Positions 21,156 to 31,960 of a stretch of DNA of 64,000 bases are shown here, in pieces. How positions within the stretch are numbered: the first letter of the stretch is position 1; every line of letters starts with the position of its first letter. A program made the position numbers and the translations under genes. A model generated the notes under the pieces. The model saw only the letters and a list, made by a program, of their open reading frames with translations. It was not told the origin of the DNA and did not search any database. Source of the DNA: Thalassia testudinum. Its lineage: Eukaryota; Streptophyta; Magnoliopsida; Alismatales; Hydrocharitaceae. The stretch is from positions 30,246,501 through 30,310,500 of the forward strand of contig JAZHRO010000026.1 in assembly GCA_037157565.1 (NCBI GenBank), read 5' to 3'.

Positions 21156-23797
21156 TGATCCGCGAGGGACCGGTTTGTATTTGTATTTTATTTTATTACT
21201 CGAAAACAGAAAATCTTGAGGTCGAACTCAGGGAGCAAAACTTGATTCTAGAAGCATACAAAATCACAATTTACAATATATATACTGTTTTACAAAAGAC
21301 TAAAGAAAGGGGGAAAAAATGTCTTCTTCTCTCTTTCTTCTTTTCCTTTTGTCCTCTCTCTTTCTCTTTTCAAACGTCTGACTCCAAGGGTCAGACGACT
21401 TAAATGCCAGTTGCTACAGTGCTACTGCTGCGGGTTCTTCTCCCTCTTGGCTTCTTCTTCTGTTCTTCTTCTCTACTGCTTCTTTTTCTCTTCCTCTCTC
21501 CTGCACCAAGTCCTCTTCTCTGGACTTCTTCTTCCTTCTTCTACCTCAGCTTCTCTGTGGCTACAGTGCTGTCTTCTTCCTCCTTTGCTTACTCTGCAGC
21601 TCGCCTTCTCTTCTTTCTCTCTGGCCGCAGCTCCTGCGGCTAAGTCCTCGCAACTCTTCCCTTGCTTCTCCTGTTCCGTGCACAAGCAACCGGTTAGGCA
21701 AAACCTAACCCCTACCCTCCCCACGTCTCTCTCTCTCTTAAATTCACTCCAGGGTTCGCTCTCCCAGAGCCTTAATTAGGTATGCGGGTCAGGTGATGCA
21801 CCCGGGACCAGGCACACTGACGTGGGTGGTGCGCGAGGTGTGCACAGGCAGGGTTAGTCGGATCCGGGTGCCAGGTCCGCGGGGTAAGTGTCGTGGATGA
21901 GGCGTGGCGGGGGGCGAGGGACCTCACCCCAGTGTGTTTCGAGGCGATAAGCCTGAAACACAATTTCAATTTAAGCGTGGTGGGGCGCTTGCAAAATAAC
22001 GAGGTGGGACTAAATGTCCCACCCACTTCCGCTGGCACCCGCAGGAGGTGAGCTCCACCCAATTGGAGCAGCTGTGAGTTGCGCACAACTTGTTCTCAAG
22101 TTGGATGCACTCACCCACTCAATGCGCTTCGCCTGGACTCCTGAAGCCTCAAGTGCGCGAGCTGGAGCTCGCGAGCAAGCAAGCTTGCTTGCTCGTTAAT
22201 GGAGAACGAAGGCTAGGATCTACAAGACACGAAAACGGCCTTGCGGCCCAGTCATACTACGGGAAAACCTTCGCCGTATCACGGCGAAGGTGAAGTGGTT
22301 AGCTGGCCACGGGGTGACCTAGGCGTGCGTGCCCAGGTCACCTTGTGGCTGTGAAAATGGGTGTGTTCGGGGGAAGTGTCGAGAGCGTGTGGTGGTGAAT
22401 GGGAAGAGGGGTTATGATCAATGAGTCAGAGCGGAGCTTGTGAGGTGGTTGGCGAGGTGGGTGGATGCATGGAGTGGTGGATACACCTCGCCGGAGGTGG
22501 AGAAGGCGATGGTGGTTGATGTGTGGCAGTGAGTGATTTAGGAAATAGATAAGGGGGAAATGAAGAGGGGAAAAAGGGGAATGGTTGTTACCTACTTAGT
22601 AGACGAAAGAGGGGGAGGAAGCGGTGAGCGGCTGTGCTGCCGTCGCCGGAGACGAAGGAGCCCAGGAGAAGAGACGACGATGAGGAAGAGGTGCTAGAGC
22701 GTGCCTGCTGGTACGGCCAGGCACAGTGGATGACAGTGAAGGTAACCCTGCCATTGGTATGGTGGCAGGGCGATGAGAGCGGAGGAGGGTCACCGGAGCC
22801 TGCAGGCGAATGGCCGGAGGAGGAGACGAAAACTGAGGGATTTCCTTGGCCAAAACAGTCTTGAAGGAAGCGACAGGGGCTGCCGTTCCTTAAATAGGTG
22901 CTGGCCGGGAGGGAAATGCGAGGAGATGTGGGCTCCTCGTTGAAGGCATGGCCGAAAAAAGACCTATACCTTTCGAGCGTTCGCACGAGAGGTATGGGAG
23001 CTGGCCCATGCAGAAGAGGACAACGCAAGGAGTCCTTTCAAATCTGGGGCCGCCGACTCCCCAAGTCTGTGTAGCGCCATCCTCCGCGCAAAGTCACCGG
23101 AGGTATGGCCTGCGCAGACGGGGGTAGACGGACCTTTATGAAGAGACGAGAAAGGTAGGGGGGTATCTGCAAGAGTTCAAAAAGTTAAGGGTCAAAAAGT
23201 AATTGTTGAGGACCGTTTTGTAAAGTGGGTCAAGGTGGCCTTTCCTTAGGTCCAAATTTTGGTATAACCCTAATTTGGACCTAAGGAATCCAATGGTGAG
23301 GTTGGATTTTAGGTTTGACTATGTGTGACCAAATATTTTGCATAAAAACCTAATTAGGTCAAAAATTAGGTATGGTTCTCAATCTAGGTCAAGATAGGTT
23401 CCAAAGATCAAATTGAAGGTTCTAAACCCTAGGAGATATTTTTTCATGAAGTTTAGAGGGTTTAATTAATTTTTATCTTTCCTGGAACTTTGTGAATTAA
23501 AGTAGGTTTGTTTTAGGGTTATAGAATGTCATTTAATTCCTAGATTTTGTCATAACCCTTTCCTGATCGAATCATCCCACTTTTTCTCTTGGTAAGCCCA
23601 TTTGACCTGTGTCTAGACCCTTAGAAATATCGTTTATGTACTGCAATGGTAAAATTACAGTTTTACTCCTTGTGAATTATTTTATTCTCGGATTTGTAAT
23701 TCCTAGATTTAGGCCTCCCCTTAGGTTTTGTAGGAGCTTTTGTTTAATTTTTTAGGTCAAAAAGTGCTAGTTAGAGTTTATGATGTAGTGCTCATCA
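21156..23797 (-). repeat. 3' LTR of element D
   Basis: 2642 bp. The U3 end with the palindrome is at 23781-23797 (plus-strand TGATGTAGTGCTCATCA, slightly mismatched here). The plus-strand left end starts TGATCCGCGAGG. It is GC-rich at 21780-23120 and AT-rich outside that. It contains the inverted repeat GTCTGAC/GTCAGAC near 21377 and pairs of overlapping minus-strand frames (22588-23028, 22596-22853) that recur in the 5' LTR. I read these as LTR sequence and not genes. Confidence 0.95.
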
Positions 23798-23810
23798 TAC
23801 CCCCATACCT
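23798..23810 (-). promoter_or_regulatory. Polypurine tract of element D
   Basis: On the minus strand AGGTATGGGGGTA directly precedes the LTR start TGATGAGC. Confidence 0.8.
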
Positions 23811-25389
23811 AGCTTTTACTAGTCCCTTAGCAAAAATTTAAGGTTTTAACCTTTATTCTAGATCATGAATTTCTTTCATCAAATTTGATAAGTGCATTTT
23901 CTCTTGTATCCTTGATTAGGTCAGGATGCCAACCATAGGCCTAAAAGGTACTCTAGTACCAACCAAGATCCAGATCTATCTAGCTTTAGCCTCAGTCTTT
24001 AGCAAATGTTTTTAAGGCCTATAGGAACTATCCTAAAGTTTATTGGACTGTACGGTTAAAGCACCCGTGCTTAGACATTTTTGGCCTTGGTTCAGTTTGC
24101 AGTGCGTTTTGTAAGAGAGAGACAAAGGGTTTATTTGTTTAGAAAGTTTTCTCTCTTTTCTTTTTAATTCTAGCTTAGGATTGGCTACCCAACACGGTCT
24201 TTATCGGATTCCTCGTCCCCATCATCAATCCTCAAAGGTCCCTGGCAGTCGATGCTTCGAGATAGCACCGCCCATGGTAACCCCCAGAACCCTGGCTTTT
24301 GAGATTTCGAGATAATCCCATCCATGGTGTTCCGTAGCTGAATTCAGACCATGGCAATTGACATTTCGTGATAATGCCATCCATGGAATCTGAACCAGCA
24401 AGGTGCTTACATGCCTTCGGTAGGATATGTAAATATCTTAGGAGACAAGTACCGAGGAGATGATATGTTATGCTTCTTTGAGGGGAATTTCCCACCTCTT
24501 CGTGCTGGGAATTCGTCCAAATCAACTTGTGTTGATTGGCCGCTCCTAATCTAGGTGACATTTTCAGAATATTTGAATCGCTTCTGCGTGATTTTGATAT
24601 TTATGCTCGCTAAACCAGACTGTGTGTGAATTTGGGTGCTTAGGTTACCGAGTCCTGTAAACTGAAGGTCAGTTAACGAGGTCGAATACTTCCTAAGCCT
24701 TAGACCTAATACTTCAGCTTTTCATTTTCCTCAACCTCTTGAGGAATATCTAGATCTTAACGGGTACTAAGAGTCTAGCCAAGAATGTCTAAGGTTTGCG
24801 TTCTTACTAATCTTGTTGTGCACTTTCTCTTTGCTTTTCTTTAAAGTGGTCTAGAACTTTGGTTAATTCCTTAATTCTTACTAATGACTATCCCTTTTCT
24901 TTTAATTTTATGCTCCTTTTTTAATGTTCTGCTCTTTTCCTCCTTTTGTGAAGTTTACCAGCACTTTCTTCCCTCCAAAGTTTTTTTTTTTTTTAGTATA
25001 TGCGGATTTTTTTGTTGAAACCTTTTCTTGTTATGTCATTTCGTTGCACTTTCATACCCCTCAATGCCTAAGGTTTGCAATGTCCTCATTGTACATTAGG
25101 TAGGTTTTTATTTGGTCAGGTTCAAGCATTAGGACAGATATTAGGTGAGTGGATAGGTCGAGGTGACTATTGCGGACGATTTCTAATCTCAGGTACGAAT
25201 ACCTGAGGTGAAGTCGACTGTCCTAAGGAATGAACCTAAAGTGCAAAGAAATGTTAGAAAAAAGTTTTGATTTTTCAAAAAGAATGGCGGGCTGCCTCCC
25301 GTTAAGCACTGAGTTTTACTCTATCGGCATGGCACAATAAGGTCAGGGAGAATGGAAAATAAATGATGATTCAACCAAGTCTGTATTGG
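23811..25389 (-). other. Element D 3' noncoding region
   Basis: No env-like gene. It contains three imperfect direct repeats around 24254-24277, 24309-24330 and 24367-24385 (minus-strand form CCATGG followed by GCTATCTCGAAG or ATTATCTCGAAAT). It also has the conserved internal G-run block at 25055-25094. Near 25290-25310, just after integrase, it carries the minus-strand word GGGAGGCAGCCCGCCATTC, similar to a GGGAGGCAACCC motif I associate with Athila-type elements. Confidence 0.6.
25055..25094 (-). promoter_or_regulatory. Internal polypurine-like conserved block of element D
   Basis: The minus strand reads GAGGACATTGCAAACC then TTAGGCATTGAGGGG. It is the third family in this window with the same block about 1.2 to 1.5 kb before the 3' LTR. 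Confidence 0.5.
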
Positions 25390-26738
25390 TTATGTCAATG
25401 AATGGTTTGAGTCTCTGACCGTTCACGACGAAAGGTTCGGAATCGTGGCTGAGCGGAATGATCTCGACGGCTCCATTTCCAAAAGTCTGTCGGACAAGCT
25501 ATGGTCCGACCCACTTGAATCGCAGTTTCCTAGGGAACAATTTAAGTCGAGCATCGAAGAGTAGGAACTTCTGACCAGGGTGGAAGATTTTTCTAGATAT
25601 TTGCTTGTCATGAAAGGCTTTAACCCGTTCTTTATAGATTCGCAAGTTCTCATATGCATCAAGGCGTAATTCATCAGTCTCGCTTATCTGAAGCTTTCTG
25701 TGGGTTCCATTCTTAGAAAGATCTAAGTTGCAGCTCCGTACTGCTCAATAGGTTTTGTGCTCTAGTTCGATGGGAAGGTGACACGCCTTCCCGTACACCA
25801 GTCTAAAAGGAGACATGCCTAATTGGGTCTTGTGGGCGATCCTATAAGCCCACAAAGCTTTCGGAAGTCGGGATGACCAGTTCTTCCTATCAAGTCGAAA
25901 GTAACTTGCAGGATTTTCTTGATCTCCCGATTTGATAGCTCAGTTAGACCATTAGTCTGGGGGTGGTAAGGAGTAGAGATTCGGTGAGACACCCCGTATT
26001 TGGTCATCAGTGACCTGAACTGAGCATTGGTAAAATGGGTCCCTTCATCAAAGATGATCGCACGAGGAATCCCGAACCATGAGAAGATAGACTAATGAAT
26101 GAATTTGATGACGATCTTGTGATCATAGGTTTGGGTTGGAATGGTTTCGATCCATTTGGACACGTAGTCCACAGCGAGTACAATGTACTTGAAGCCATCC
26201 GAGATAGGGAAGGGGTCCATAAAATCAATCCTCTAAATATCGAAAATCTCGCATACGAGAATCGACTGTAAAGGCATCATGTCGCGATGACTCATGTTGC
26301 CCAAAGTTTGGCAACGACTGCATGCCTTATAATGACTGCGTCTTTAAAGATAGTGGGCCAGTAAAAGCCATACTGGAGGATTTTTGATGCAGTTTTATGC
26401 CCAGAAAAGTGGCCACCGCATGCCTGGTCATGGTAGAAAGAGATAATGTCATTGATTTTGACCTCCGAGACACATCGCCGGATGATTTGGTTAGCACCTA
26501 TGCAGAATATGTACGGGTCTTTCCAGATGTAATACTTAGCATCGGAGCGCAACTTGTCTTTCTTGGCCTTCGGCCAATCAGACGGGATCTGGTGTGATGC
26601 CAAGTAGTTTACTATATCAGCAAACCACGGAAGCCTGGTACCAATAGTCAAGAGGTGCTCATTAGGAAAATGCTCCGTGATGGGTCCAGAAGAGTCAATG
26701 ATCTCAGAAGGAAGGCGAGACAAGTGGTTAACTACCAC
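25390..26738 (-). pseudogene. Element D integrase, broken
   Basis: The minus-strand frames give an HHCC-side region (26738-26292) with YHDQACGGHFSGHKTASKI. The catalytic core is split over frames: a conserved aspartate in the VDYVSKW-like stretch (about 26170), a second in DEGTHF (about 26040) and the glutamate in YHPQTNG followed by TELSNREIK (about 25950). The C-terminal part to about 25390 contains the LKLFP and NGQRLKPF stretches typical of this lineage. The integrase would have inserted the cDNA in the nucleus. Stops and at least three frame changes inactivate it, although the three acidic residues themselves still appear to be encoded. Confidence 0.85.
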
Positions 26739-27390
26739 GTTCTATCTTCTCGCCTTGTCGCGAATCTCGAGGTCGAATCCTTGCAATAGCAAGATCCATT
26801 GGATTAATCGAGGCTTCGCATCTTTCTTCGCAAGGAGATGCCTCACAGCTGTGTGATCCGAGTAGATTATGACGTGGGAACCCAGGAGATAAGATCTGAA
26901 TTTTTCGATGGCAAATACTACAGCTAGCAGCTCTTTCTTCGTAACCGTGTAGTTACGCTGAGCCTCATCAAGTGTCTTGCTAGCATAATAGATGACCACG
27001 GGTTTCGCGTCAATCTTCTGCCCCAGAATCGCTCCTACAGCGAAGTCAGTTGCATCGCATATGATCTCAAAGGGTTGAGACCAATCAGGGGACTGTAGGA
27101 TCGGGGCATGGGTGACTCGGTCACGAAGGATCTCAAAAGCTTGAGTGCATTCCTTGGAAATATCAAAAGGTACATCATTGGAGAGAAGAGTAGTCAGGGG
27201 GTGCGATTTTCGAGAAATCAGGAATGAAATGATGGTAAAAACTGACGTGCCCCAGAAAAGAACGGATGTCCTTGATTAAGCTAGGCATAGGAAGTTTAGA
27301 AATCAGGTTAACCTTGGCTTGATCCACGTGGATGCCTCTCTAAAAAATTAAGTGTTCCAGGACGATCCCCTCAGGCACCATAAAGTGGCT
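26739..27390 (-). pseudogene. Element D RNase H and RT connection, broken
   Basis: The frame at 26999-26742 encodes [36 protein letters not shown] and [11 protein letters not shown], the Ty3/gypsy RNase H pattern with its acidic positions. Upstream (27000-27390) the RT thumb/connection is recognisable only in pieces, with several stops. RNase H would remove the RNA template during reverse transcription. Confidence 0.85.
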
Positions 27391-27396
27391 CTTTTC

Positions 27397-28208
27397 CTAG
27401 GAAAGAACAAGATTTACATCAATGCAACGCCTGAGTATGTGAACTAAGTGCTGGAGACAATTGTCAAATGATGCCCCAAAAACTGAGAAGTCATCCATGA
27501 AGACTTCCAGATAATCACCTACCATATCAGAGAATATGGCAAGCATGCACCGCTGAAAAGTCGTAGGTGCATTGTAGAGAGCGAAAGGCATCCTTCGGAA
27601 TGCGTACGTCTCGAAAGGGCAAGTGAATGTGGTCTTCTCTTGGTCCTCTGGATGAATCCCACTTGGTTATAACCAGAGTACCCGTCAAGAAAGCAGAAGA
27701 ATCTATTTTCCGCTAGCTTTTCGAGAATCTGATCAATAAACGGTAGTGGGAAATGATCCTTCTTCGTGGAGGAGTTGAGTCTTCGGTAATCTATGCAGAT
27801 TCTCCACGAGTTGGCTATATGGGTAGGTATGACCTCTCCGGTTTCAGTCGTGATGGTGGTGAGCCCTGCCTTCTTAGGCACAACTTGGATTGGGCTCACC
27901 CAACGACTGTCAGAGATCGGGTAGATGATTCCTGCATCTAACCACTTAATGATCTCCTTTTTCATAACCTCCTGCAGATTGGGATTCAGACGTCTCTACA
28001 TCTCACGTGAAGGTCGTGCGCCCTCTTCAGAATAGATGCGGTGTGTGCAATAAGAGGGACTTATTCCAGTCAAATCATCGAGAGTCCAACCAATGGCTCT
28101 GCGATGTTGCTGGAGAATAGCAATCAGATGGGATTCCTGATCAGGTGTGAGTTTGAAGTTTATAATCACTGGAAGTGTCTGATTGGAACCCAAAAAGACG
28201 TATTTCAA
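27397..28208 (-). pseudogene. Element D reverse transcriptase, broken
   Basis: The N-terminal part (28208-27998) ends in a TAG where relatives have Gln, a C-to-T type change. The palm region (27965-27600) contains SPIQVVPKK and WRICIDYRRLN and then shifts frame near 27620. The following frame (27591-27397) has MPFALYNAPTTFQRCM and the catalytic FMDDFSVFG, with both aspartates intact. It belongs to the Athila/Tat branch of Ty3/gypsy RTs by overall pattern. The copy is dead because of the nonsense codon and frameshift, not because of its active site. Confidence 0.9.
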
Positions 28209-28499
28209 ATGATCGGGAAGGGGCTTGAGTTCAAGAACAGGGTTATCAGCAGCAGCGGGTGGTTCAGAGTGAGTGTGGGGTACAAGGGTTGGAGTTATGG
28301 GTCTGTCTAGATCAAGTTCTGACTCCTCTAATTACGGTTTAAGATCTTGTGGTTGATGAGGGATAATCATGTTGTCCTCAATTTGTGGTTCATCAACCAC
28401 GGCTTTGATGTCACAAATTTGTTCAACGACACCACAATTAATCCCTTGTTGGGCCTTAAAGATATCAATCTTGAGTCTGATTCCTAAATTTAAGCTCTA

Positions 28500-28960
28500 T
28501 TTGGCCCTCTTCACAACTTATATTGGCCCTTGCAGTGGCCAGAAAAGGTCACCCTAATATGATTGGTGTATCCCTTAGATTCTCAGGTGCGTCCATGTCC
28601 AAAACTATAAAATCTATAGGGAAGTAGAAATCCCGCACCCTAACAATAACATCCTCAAGAATTCCCTTAGGTGACTTGATAGATCGATTGGCTAACTGCA
28701 ATGTCACCTCAGTTGGTTTCAGTTCAAATTCTTCTAGGTGGTTAAGTAGGGATGTGGGTATCAAGTTTATGGAGGCACCTAGGTCTAATAGTGCTCTATC
28801 AAACTGGGTTTCACCAATCTTGCATGAAATCAGAGGAGTGCCTAGGTCTTTTGCCTTGGATGGGAGTTTACTCAGGATTACAGAGCTAGCTTGCTCTGAT
28901 AGTACAATGGGACCCCTACTCTTGGTTCGGGGCTTACGCTGAGGTGTACACATGTTCTTT
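28500..28960 (-). pseudogene. Element D aspartic protease
   Basis: ALLDLGAS is encoded at residues 188-195 of the minus-strand frame 29355-28549, followed by a hydrophobic flap region and DFIVLDMD. The frame closes at a TGA immediately after PIILG, where the frame beyond reads on in register (PFLATARANISC). A single CGA-to-TGA change would explain it. Element E has the same order. Confidence 0.85.
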
Positions 28961-30006
28961 AAGAATCGTGCATAAGCCGGTACGTGGCGGATTGCATCCA
29001 TCAAGGGGATGTTGATTTGGACTTGCTCAAAGAGCTTGATCAGGTCCTCCTCAGGAGCCACGGTTTTAGCTGTCCTCTTTCCGTTGGTCAAGGCCTCGGG
29101 AAATGGAACCTTAGTTGGTTCCTTTAGGATAGGTCCAGGTTTTTGATCTGGGACAGGGATAGGAACATCCTGGATAACTGTCCTAGGGTTTGGGTCACTG
29201 CCAGGCTTGTAGTGGTCTGAATAAGGTGAATCTTGGGTTACCTTACCACTACGGATCGTTACCGAATTTAGTCCTGCCTGGTTCTGGTTGGGGTTGGTAG
29301 GATGAGCTGCTGCTATTGGTAACCGCATAGGAGGTTGAAGCTTCCATCCCGTCAAGTGATAGAATAGAAAGGGCCTAATAGATCAAGTGTGCTTGGCCCG
29401 GGTTTGGGTTCATAACGCGCCACTGGGCTGACACGCTATTCGGTTTCGGAAGAGGCTGAGAAGGAAGTGTGCCAGGTTGGCGAGAATTTGCCAACTAGGC
29501 TAGTTGGTTGCGGACTTCTGTGATTTCGTCCTTATGTTGCTTCTGGATAGCCGTATTCGTTCTTTGAATGTCAGCCAAAGTCTGGAGGATAAGGGACATT
29601 TGATCTTGGTTGGGCTCGGATGGATAAGTGGGGTTGGGCCGAGGCTGAGATGGCTGATAAGGATGAAGGGCTTGTGGACGAGGCTGAAAGGGTGGTCTTT
29701 GGTTCTGAGAATTTCCTACCCACTGGAAATTGGGATGGTTTCGCCATCCAGGGCTATAGATGTTGGAAAATGGGTCATTCTGGATGGCGTTGAGGCCCTC
29801 GCAGGTCTGAGGAGCCTCAGAATGTCGGAGAATGGGGGAGTAGGGTTCCTCCCGCAAGAATAGAAAGGATCAGAGGTCCCTCCGGTCCTGAAGTCAGATG
29901 GGGGTGGATACACGTCCATCCCAGGAGAAGGTCGGTGAAAAATGTTCTGCACAGTTTCCCATACGGGAGGTGGCTGTGCGAAGGAGTTTTACGTAGAGGT
30001 GGCTCG
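28961..30006 (-). pseudogene. Element D gag C-terminal half and linker
   Basis: Two minus-strand frames (29857-29495 and 29355 onward) carry YSPGWRNHPNFQW, a Pro/Gln-rich stretch, a predicted helix around LILQTLADIQRTNTAIQKQ, and then the VQINIPLMDAIRHVPAYARFLK block shared with element E. A short gap with stops separates them at 29356-29494. No canonical CCHC knuckle is visible. Confidence 0.75.
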
Positions 30007-31017
30007 CTACAAGTGCTGAGTCAGCTCATCCACCTTCTCAATAATTGGGACCTTGTCTAATTGACTGGCCATTAATTCCAAGTCAATTGATGCGAACAGA
30101 CCCTGTGTCTCATGTGCTCCCCTAAGGTTCGTTGCTTCATGGGTATTCGTTCGGTCAAATAATCCCATGGAGTCATTGTTGATGGATTTTTCGCACATAT
30201 TCTCGAGAATCTCCCACACAGTGTCTTCATGTTGACTCATAATATTCATTCCGCTAGTTGCATTGACGAACAGTCTAATATCTTCACGAAGTCCCTGGAA
30301 AAAAGACTGGACCTGTTCCCATTTAGGAACTCCGTGATGGGGGCACTTTCTCATGAAATCTTGAAATCGATCCCATGCCTCATGAAGAGGTTCTCCCGTC
30401 TGTTGCGTGAAGTGAGTAATCTGATGGCGCAACGCATTTGTCCGTCCAACGGGGAAGAACTTCTTCAAAAACTTAGACTGAAGTTCTTCCCAAGTGTTGA
30501 TCGTGCGGGTCTGTGTCTGATACCAATGAGCTGCCTTGTCCATAAGGGAGAAAGAGAACATTTTCATGGGCAAGATATTCCGATTCTGCGCATCTGACCC
30601 GAAGGTCTGGACTAGATGCTTAAGTTGTTTGATATGCTGGAAGGGATCTTCAGAGTTAAGCCCATAGAATTTAGGTATGGCACGAATCATGTTGGGCTTC
30701 AATTTAGAATCAGGTCCTCTAGTCGGGATTCTGACTCGTGGTTCAATGGCCACCGCAGCAGGATTGTAGTGGTCCCGCATCATCGGACGCTGTGGTGGGT
30801 GTACGAAGTTTTGGAAGAGGTCATTGAGTCGCTGGAGCTGGTGCTCAAGATTATTCTCTTCTTCAACAGGCTGAGCCATTGTGGAAGAAGGGGAAGTAGG
30901 TTCAGAGTCAGAAGAGAGGTCTATGTGAAGTGGTTGCCACACAAACAACGGTACAGAGGTTTGGCCTCGGGGAGAGTGGATTTCTAGAGGAGGTTTCAAG
31001 GACCTCCTATCGAACAT
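30007..31017 (-). pseudogene. Element D gag N-terminal domain, longest intact frame
   Basis: This is an open frame of 336 codons from ATG at 31017. A better start may be the ATG at 30879 (MAQPVEE), since the first 46 residues are not gag-like. It contains the retrotransposon gag domain: FYGLNSEDPFQHIKQL, AAHWYQTQ, TWEELQSKFLKKFFP and EAWDRFQDFMRKCPHHG, in the usual order. The protein would form the cytoplasmic capsid. The frame ends at a stop at 30007, just before the linker frame, so gag is split. It is the least decayed coding segment of the window. Confidence 0.85.
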
Positions 31018-31938
31018 GCACTGGTGGATTAGACGAGATTAGAAGGTGTTGGACCCAATCAAGACACCCAAAATGTTGGATGACTATAGAGGTTCGGGGC
31101 GGATGATACCCCTTGATCAGAAGGTCGTTCACCTGAGAATTACTTGGGCAGCTAGAGAGGGTGAGTCCCGCGAAGACCCCTACACGGTAGAGTGCCCCCA
31201 CGGGTTACAGAGTTTCCCTCACCGGACCTCTCTTGTCACTGAGATTCCAAGTAGACCAGAATAGGGACCTTGACCTCTTAAGTCTACAACTTTTAATTAA
31301 GATCAAGGTGCTTAGGGTTTCACTTGAACTTTAATCCTTTTGTGTGCAAAAAGTGACCTAATTTAAAGGTTAGTTGATCCAAGGGATCTACTTCACCTAT
31401 TAGTTCCTGTAAGAGCTTATTAGGTCCTTTTTTATGGTTCAAGTGAATTAAGAGCCGGATTGCTTAGGCTTTCTCTTAATAGGTCTTTTCAATGAATGGT
31501 TTAGGCACACCTCTTTTTAGAATTTTCAGTTCTTGATTAGAAGGTGTCTCTCAAACCCTAGCTTTGAATCCTAGGTTATCTCTAATTGGTCCAATTAGTT
31601 GCCTCAGGATTGGGTAACTAGGGCTTAAGCAAGAAGGTTTTAGCCCTAATTACCTTAAGTGGATATGTAGATAAAATGTGTTGAAATTTAAAAGCATGCA
31701 ACTTTGTGAATTACTATGTATAGAAGACAGGTAACCCTAGATTAATTTTTCTTTTTCTTTTTCCTCTTTAGAATTGGAGGAGCTTAAGAGAGAGGATAGA
31801 AGATTACCTATCCATTGGTGTGGTTGTTTTGCGGCTGCTTGTTCCTTTTTGCCTTCCTGTGCCTGCATAACAAAAGAGAGATCAAGTCAGTAGTCAATCA
31901 GAAATTATGATTTAATAGCTTCTAGAATGCCCGTTGCT
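31018..31938 (-). other. Element D 5' leader
   Basis: About 0.9 kb between the primer site and gag. No supported frame. It contains an A/T-rich stretch near 31650-31760 and nothing else I recognise. Confidence 0.5.
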
Positions 31939-31955
31939 CCCCGGCAACGGCGTCA
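31939..31955 (-). promoter_or_regulatory. Primer binding site of element D (tRNA-Asp type)
   Basis: The minus strand reads TGACGCCGTTGCCGGGG, five bases inside the LTR end. It is complementary to the tRNA-Asp 3' end with one mismatch. Confidence 0.9.
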
Positions 31956-31960
31956 AAAAT

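Noticed and set aside
21404..21779. Hydrophobic Leu/Ser/Phe-rich frames that look like secreted or membrane proteins (also 32206-32579, 4508-4765)
   Set aside because: They lie antisense in LTR pyrimidine-rich tracts, repeat in the other LTR and shift with indels. The composition explains them.
22588..23028. LTR frame as a bona fide gene
   Set aside because: No recognised domain, and a TATA-like word falls inside it. Kept only as a low-interest finding because the frame is matched in both LTRs.
31939..31955. Fragment of a tRNA-Asp gene
   Set aside because: Its length and its position next to the LTR end fit a primer binding site.
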